Shown piece by piece: positions 6,275-9,819 of a stretch of 9,819 bases of DNA. The notes under the pieces are model-generated. The model ran no database searches, was not told the origin of the DNA, and saw nothing but the letters and a program-made list of their open reading frames with translations. The stretch's first letter is position 1. The number at the start of each line of letters is the position of its first letter. The stretch lies in contig JAKOSZ010000135.1 in assembly GCA_029776555.1 (NCBI GenBank), positions 1-9,819 on the forward strand, written 5' to 3'. The position numbers and the translations under genes are program-made. Source of the stretch: Bacillota bacterium. GTDB taxonomy: Bacteria > Bacillota > Clostridia > Acetivibrionales > JAKOSZ01.

Positions 6275-7630
6275 ATGCAGAAACTTAAGTTTGATTACAG
6301 CAATGCTCTAAGGTTTATGAAGAAAGATGAAATAACAAACATGGCCGGTTTTACGGAACTGGCCCACAGGATGCTGCACCAAAAGACGGGGGCCGGCAGC
6401 GATTTCCTTGGCTGGGTGGACCTGCCGGTTAACTATGACAGGGAGGAGTTGGAACGGATAAAGGCTGCGGCCGGGAAAATAAGGGCTGATTCCGACGCCT
6501 TTGTTGTTATAGGGATAGGGGGTTCCTACCTGGGGGCAAGGGCGGCCATAGAGATGCTGTCCCACTCCTTTTACAACCTTCTGCCTAAAGAAGCCAGGAA
6601 GGGGCCGGAGATCTTCTTTGTGGGAAACAACATGAGCTCCACTTATATGGCCGACCTCCTGGAAGTGCTCGAGGGGAAGGACATCTCGGTTAACGTCATA
6701 TCCAAGTCTGGAACCACTACCGAGCCCGCCATAGCCTTCAGGATATTTAAGGAGTACATGGAGAAGAAGTACGGCAAAGCTGGAGCCGCAAAAAGGATAT
6801 ACGCCACTACCGACAAGGCCAGGGGAGCTTTGAAAAAGCTCGCCGGGGAAGAAGGATACGAGAGCTTTGTCATACCCGACGACGTGGGAGGAAGGTATTC
6901 GGTGCTCACCGCGGTAGGCCTTCTCCCAATAGCCGTAAGCGGCGCGGATATAGACAGGATTATGCAGGGCGCCGGGAAGGCCTGGGAGCTGTACAAGAAG
7001 CCCGGACTGGAAGAAAACGACTGCTATCTTTACGCGGCCGTGAGGAACATCCTCTACAGGAAAAACAAAACCATTGAAATGCTTGTAAATTACGAACCCT
7101 CCCTTCACTACTTCACCGAGTGGTGGAAGCAGCTCTTCGGGGAGAGCGAAGGGAAAGACTTAAAAGGGATATTTCCGGCCGGCGCCGACTTTACCACCGA
7201 CCTCCACTCCATGGGCCAGTATATCCAGGATGGCCTGAGGAATATTTTCGAAACGGTGTTAAACGTTGAGACTCCCGGGAAGGGGATGACCATAGCTGAA
7301 GACAGGGAAAACATAGACGGGCTTAATTTCCTTGCCGGCAAGGAAGTGGACTACGTCAACAAGCAGGCTATGGCAGGCACCATCCTGGCCCATGTGGACG
7401 GGGGAATCCCCAACCTGGTGGTCAATATACCGGAGCTCAACGAATACTGGTTTGGGAACATGGTTTACTTCTTTGAAAAGGCCTGCGGCATAAGCGGGTA
7501 TCTGCTGGGTATAAACCCCTTCGACCAGCCGGGGGTAGAGGATTACAAGAGGAACATGTTCGCCCTTCTGGGCAAACCCGGCTACGAAGAGGAAGGAAAA
7601 AGGCTGAAGGAAAGGCTTAAAGATGGCTGA
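6275..7630 (+). CDS. pgi: glucose-6-phosphate isomerase
   Basis: Cytoplasmic interconversion of glucose-6-phosphate and fructose-6-phosphate in glycolysis and gluconeogenesis (EC 5.3.1.9). The 451-residue product matches the short Firmicutes form rather than the roughly 550-residue enterobacterial form. Visible sites: GIGGSYLGARA (80-90), the phosphate-binding VISKSGTTTEPA (141-152), GGRYSVLTAVGLLP (205-218), FGESEGKDLKG (288-298) with the likely base Glu290, TDLHSMGQYIQDG (308-320) with His311, and NPFDQPGVEDYKRNMFALLG (414-433) with Lys425. These Glu, His and Lys residues correspond to the conserved catalytic set. The ATG at 6275 has GGAGGT (6262-6267) seven bases ahead. The 37-base gap from the DUF3048 gene shows no promoter or terminator, so cotranscription is likely. 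It ends nine bases from a convergent gene. Confidence 0.97.
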   Translation: MQKLKFDYSNALRFMKKDEITNMAGFTELAHRMLHQKTGAGSDFLGWVDLPVNYDREELERIKAAAGKIRADSDAFVVIGIGGSYLGARAAIEMLSHSFYNLLPKEARKGPEIFFVGNNMSSTYMADLLEVLEGKDISVNVISKSGTTTEPAIAFRIFKEYMEKKYGKAGAAKRIYATTDKARGALKKLAGEEGYESFVIPDDVGGRYSVLTAVGLLPIAVSGADIDRIMQGAGKAWELYKKPGLEENDCYLYAAVRNILYRKNKTIEMLVNYEPSLHYFTEWWKQLFGESEGKDLKGIFPAGADFTTDLHSMGQYIQDGLRNIFETVLNVETPGKGMTIAEDRENIDGLNFLAGKEVDYVNKQAMAGTILAHVDGGIPNLVVNIPELNEYWFGNMVYFFEKACGISGYLLGINPFDQPGVEDYKRNMFALLGKPGYEEEGKRLKERLKDG

Positions 7631-7639
7631 GGCGGGGAA

Positions 7640-8473
7640 TCAGGGCAGGAGGAAAACCGCCGCTTCAGGGTAGGATAGGAAGCGCAGGGGCAGCAAAACG
7701 TTTCCCAGTCCCCGGTTGATATAGAGGTTGACGCCGTTGACCCTGTGAAGTCCCCTCCGGATTCCTCTTTTACAGAGCCTTTCATGGCGGAGCAATTTAA
7801 ACTCCAGGCCGAAGGGGGTCCATATTTGCCCCCCGTGGAAGTGGCCGCAGAAGAGATAGTCCACCCTGTTTCCGGGAAGGTTCAGCACTGCGTCAGGATT
7901 GTGGGAGATGGCTATGGACATGAAGGCATTAGGGTTTGCCCCGGCAAAGGCCTTTTCCAGCTGGCGGGGGCGGTGACCGGCCTGGGATAAGCCGGTGATG
8001 TTGTATGCTTTGCCGTTCTTTTCATAGCAGACGGTGCGGTTGTTTAAGACCTCTACTCCCAGGGCTTCTAAGGATTTGCAAAACTCCCTTAAGCCCTGAG
8101 GGTTTCCGATAAAGGCCTTCAAATCGTGGTTGCCAAGGCAGGCGTACGCCTTGCGCCCGACCAGGGCCCGGCTTATGAAGTCAAGAAAAACCGGCACGTC
8201 TTCGGGAAATTCGATGTAGTCCCCGGTGAGAAGGATGACGTCCGGCTTTTCTCTTTTTACCACGTCCGCCACTTTCTCCGGGGAGACATAACAGCGGTTT
8301 ATATGTATGTCCGAGAGCTGCAGCACGGTCAGGCCGCTGCCGCTTTTGGCGAAAATAAGCCTGCTTGTCCTTAAAAGGGTTGTCTCAAGCCGCATGTAAA
8401 GCAGGGCCAAAAAGCATACGCCTATGAGCGCAGGAATACAAAGGTAAAAAACCGCCAATAAGCCCGAAGCCAT
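7640..8473 (-). CDS. membrane-anchored metallophosphoesterase (YkuE-like)
   Basis: Predicted 277-residue calcineurin-like phosphoesterase. An N-terminal hydrophobic segment (about 4-27) would anchor it in the membrane. The two-metal site motifs are all present in order: LSDIHIN (D55, H57), LLTGDYIEF (D85), CLGNHDLKAF (N115, H116), ISHNPD (H191) and CGHFHGGQI (H211, H213). The layout resembles B. subtilis YkuE, a cell-envelope-associated enzyme, and related proteins that act on phospholipid-type substrates; the substrate here is unknown. The start codon is the complement of 8471-8473, with GGGAGGG (complement of 8479-8485) five bases before it. It has its own promoter at 8506-8534, is divergent from ogt and converges on pgi. 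No terminator is visible at its end, which abuts pgi. Confidence 0.93.
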   Translation of the reverse strand: MASGLLAVFYLCIPALIGVCFLALLYMRLETTLLRTSRLIFAKSGSGLTVLQLSDIHINRCYVSPEKVADVVKREKPDVILLTGDYIEFPEDVPVFLDFISRALVGRKAYACLGNHDLKAFIGNPQGLREFCKSLEALGVEVLNNRTVCYEKNGKAYNITGLSQAGHRPRQLEKAFAGANPNAFMSIAISHNPDAVLNLPGNRVDYLFCGHFHGGQIWTPFGLEFKLLRHERLCKRGIRRGLHRVNGVNLYINRGLGNVLLPLRFLSYPEAAVFLLP

Positions 8474-8505
8474 CGAAGCCCTCCCAGGTCAAGGAATTTT
8501 CTTTA

Positions 8506-8534
8506 ATGATAACAATAAAGCACCCCGTAATCAA
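8506..8534 (-). promoter_or_regulatory. sigma-A promoter of the metallophosphoesterase gene
   Basis: Read on the minus strand, TTGATT (complement of 8529-8534) is followed after exactly 17 bases by TATCAT (complement of 8506-8511). Each box differs from the consensus at one or two positions. The predicted start near 8499 gives a leader of about 26 bases. Confidence 0.7.
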
Positions 8535-8561
8535 CTATAGGGAGGCCGGCAGGATAAATTA

Positions 8562-8595
8562 GTCCATTTACATTGGGCGGGGGGTGTGAAATAAT
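8562..8595 (+). promoter_or_regulatory. extended -10 promoter of ogt
   Basis: TTTACA (8567-8572), 17 bases, then AATAAT (8590-8595) preceded by an extended -10 TG at 8587-8588. Each hexamer is one base from consensus. The predicted start near 8602 gives a leader of about 30 bases. The block GTCCATTTAC, including the -35 region, recurs at 9704 with the same spacing to the same -10 box. Confidence 0.65.
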
Positions 8596-8631
8596 GTTTT
8601 TAAATGAGTGTTGCCGGAGGGGGATGAAATA

Positions 8632-9117
8632 ATGGGAGTGTCTGTGTACCAATCCCCTGTGGGCCCAATCTTTGTCGGCGCCGATGACAAAGGTGTGAGA
8701 AGGGTCTGTATTGGGGAGGACAACTGGAAGAGGTACGGCGGTAAGTTTGCCGCCGAACCCGGCGACGAAATTGCGCAAATGGCCGCAAGACAGCTGGAGG
8801 AGTACTTTAAGGGGGAGAGGAAAAGCTTTAGCGTTCCCCTGGCCCCGGAGGGGAGTGAGTTCTGCATCAAGGTTTGGGAAGCGGTTTCATCCATACCCTA
8901 CGGGCAAACCAGGTCTTACGGGGAAATAGCCTTAAGCCTTATGAAGGGAAAGGCTGCCAGGGCGGTGGGCATGGCCAACAGGATAAACCCCATCCCCATC
9001 TTCATACCCTGCCACCGGGTGATTGGAAAGGGAGGAAAGCTGACCGGATATATGGGCAAGCGGGTGGACATCAAAAAAGCCCTGCTGGAGCTGGAAGGAG
9101 CTTTGTGCAAGCCATAA
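8632..9117 (+). CDS. ogt: methylated-DNA--protein-cysteine S-methyltransferase
   Basis: Suicide repair protein that moves alkyl groups from O6-alkylguanine in DNA onto its own cysteine (EC 2.1.1.63). The 161-residue product has a variable N-terminal domain (1-75) and the conserved C-terminal domain. The latter shows the helix-turn-helix segment IPYGQTRSYGEIA (88-100), the arginine-finger helix around AARAVGMAN (108-116) and the active site IFIPCHRVIG (123-132) with acceptor Cys127, ending in TGYMGKRVDIKKALLELEG (138-156). The frame extends back to a GTG at 8608, but the ATG at 8632 has GGAGGGGG (8616-8623) eight bases ahead and a family-typical N-terminus. No Ada-type regulatory domain is fused. 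The next gene starts 105 bases on, with no terminator seen between. Confidence 0.94.
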   Translation: MGVSVYQSPVGPIFVGADDKGVRRVCIGEDNWKRYGGKFAAEPGDEIAQMAARQLEEYFKGERKSFSVPLAPEGSEFCIKVWEAVSSIPYGQTRSYGEIALSLMKGKAARAVGMANRINPIPIFIPCHRVIGKGGKLTGYMGKRVDIKKALLELEGALCKP

Positions 9118-9222
9118 CGGCGCATAGAGTTGTGTCAGGAATAAGTTAGGCTCTCCGTGGAAAAATAAAAAGGAACTCTTGTATTGTTTGCGCTGGCTTA
9201 AGGTAACACGGGGAGTGTTGGC

Positions 9223-9594
9223 ATGAACCAGGAAGGAAAAAACAATGGGAAAAGCGTAACGGGGTCGGGCAGGGAAGTGCCCCTGTGGTTTATCCAGGCC
9301 CGAAACACCATATACTACGTTTTGGGAGTAATTGAAGTCCTGCTGGCTTTCCGGCTGGTGCTGAAACTGCTTGGGGCCAGTACGTCCAGCGTCTTTGTCT
9401 CTTTCATATACGCTTTGAGCGGTGTTTTCACCCTCCCTTTCACCGGCGTGTTCAGGGCCCTTTCGGCCGGCTTTGACACCACAACCATTGTTTTTGAGCC
9501 GGATACGGTTATTGCCATGATCGTATATGCCGTTCTGGCCAGGGGCATTATAAGCTTTATCAGGCTTAGAACGGCCAGACCGGGGGACAGTTGA
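9223..9594 (+). CDS. YggT-family integral membrane protein
   Basis: Small 123-residue membrane protein. Hydrophobic helices are expected at about 29-50 (TIYYVLGVIEVLLAFRLVLK) and about 96-114, with a less hydrophobic FVSFIYALSGVFTLPFTGVF stretch (58-77) between them. The pattern of an Arg-bearing first helix followed by FIY...PF.G.F is typical of the YggT family (PF02325), whose members have been linked to osmotic tolerance and, in some bacteria, to division; no activity is established. The ATG at 9223 has GGGGAG (9210-9215) seven bases before it. I see no clear promoter in the 105 bases after ogt, so it may be cotranscribed with ogt. Confidence 0.85.
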   Translation: MNQEGKNNGKSVTGSGREVPLWFIQARNTIYYVLGVIEVLLAFRLVLKLLGASTSSVFVSFIYALSGVFTLPFTGVFRALSAGFDTTTIVFEPDTVIAMIVYAVLARGIISFIRLRTARPGDS

Positions 9595-9703
9595 AAGTTT
9601 TATCCAATAAGCCTTGTCAAAGTATATATTGAATTTCCCTCTTAGAGTTTGCACCCCTCCTGTTGTATTATTCTATCCTGCTGAAAAAAAATAAGATGAT
9701 TTT

Positions 9704-9737
9704 GTCCATTTACTTAGGCCAGGAATTGTGGAATAAT
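9704..9737 (+). promoter_or_regulatory. extended -10 promoter near the window end
   Basis: TTTACT (9709-9714), 17 bases, then AATAAT (9732-9737), with an extended -10 TG at 9729-9730. It aligns without gaps to the ogt promoter: GTCCATTTAC is identical, and TGTGRAATAAT begins 23 bases from the start of the block in both. The predicted start is near 9744, upstream of the possible gene start at 9786. A perfect TATAAT at 9740-9745 is also present but lacks a recognisable -35 box. Confidence 0.55.
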
Positions 9738-9785
9738 TTTATAATTGGGCCTGGCTGATCCTGGCGAGTATCGGAGAGAATACGG

Positions 9786-9819
9786 GTGAGAAAGCAATTG
9801 GCAAAGTACCGACATCCAT
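9786..9819 (+). CDS. possible start of an unidentified gene (partial)
   Basis: A GTG at 9786 follows GGAGAG (9773-9778) by seven bases and opens a frame to the window end reading VRKQLAKYRHP (the first residue would be Met). A promoter lies about 40 bases upstream of the ribosome binding site, and an in-frame stop at 9756-9758 limits earlier starts. Eleven codons are too few to identify the product. The support is the arrangement of promoter, ribosome binding site and start, not the protein. Confidence 0.35.
   Translation, partial: MRKQLAKYRHP

Noticed and set aside
8594..8632. Twelve-codon upstream frame whose TAA overlaps the ogt ATG (TAATG), looking like a leader peptide
   Set aside because: Its ATG lies within the -10 box of the predicted ogt promoter, so it would not be on the transcript that starts near 8602.
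8932..9654. 240-codon minus-strand open frame over ogt and the YggT gene
   Set aside because: It is a shadow of two well-identified plus-strand genes, its product resembles no family, and the purine-rich sequence before its GTG is too close to serve as a ribosome binding site.
9740..9819. Minus-strand frame entering from the window end, reading MDVGTLPIAF onward to a stop near 9740
   Set aside because: It is only about 26 codons long, no family is recognisable, and the competing plus-strand arrangement of promoter, ribosome binding site and start is better supported.

Overview
The window looks like a chromosomal stretch from a Clostridia-type Firmicute. The evidence is a T-box leader in front of pheST, strong purine-rich ribosome binding sites, sigma-A type promoters, a YerB-like DUF3048 lipoprotein, and heavy use of AGG for arginine and ATA for isoleucine. 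I cannot place it to genus. By eye the genes are roughly half G+C, and the longest intergenic gap is much more AT-rich in its first half. I see no insertion sequence, phage gene, tRNA, rRNA or CRISPR array.

Layout. Positions 57-387 hold a sigma-A promoter and a T-box leader with its terminator. It controls pheS (466-1485) and pheT (1522-3921), the two subunits of phenylalanyl-tRNA synthetase, which end at a strong intrinsic terminator. Positions 3981-4417 are a non-coding gap with a degenerate direct repeat and then a run of hairpins, three of them followed by T tracts. A promoter at 4418-4446 starts a second unit: pcm (protein-L-isoaspartate methyltransferase), a DUF3048 lipoprotein overlapping it by 16 bases, and pgi (glucose-6-phosphate isomerase). 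Nine bases beyond pgi, and facing it, ends a membrane-anchored metallophosphoesterase gene (7640-8473, minus strand). Divergent from that gene are ogt (O6-alkylguanine-DNA alkyltransferase, 8632-9117) and a YggT-family membrane protein (9223-9594). The last 190 bases hold another promoter and possibly the first codons of a further gene that runs off the end.

How it fits together. pheST is a self-contained unit controlled by tRNA-Phe charging. The pcm-DUF3048-pgi unit puts protein repair, an envelope lipoprotein of unknown biochemical role and central glycolysis on one likely transcript; I see no pathway logic that unites them. pcm and ogt are both damage-repair enzymes but belong to separate units.

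The genes are largely ordinary housekeeping genes and I do not see a convincing new system. The items most worth a second look are the hairpin and T-tract cluster between pheT and pcm, and a pair of closely matched promoters (8562-8595 and 9704-9737) that share a 10-base block covering the -35 region and an extended -10 box at identical spacing.
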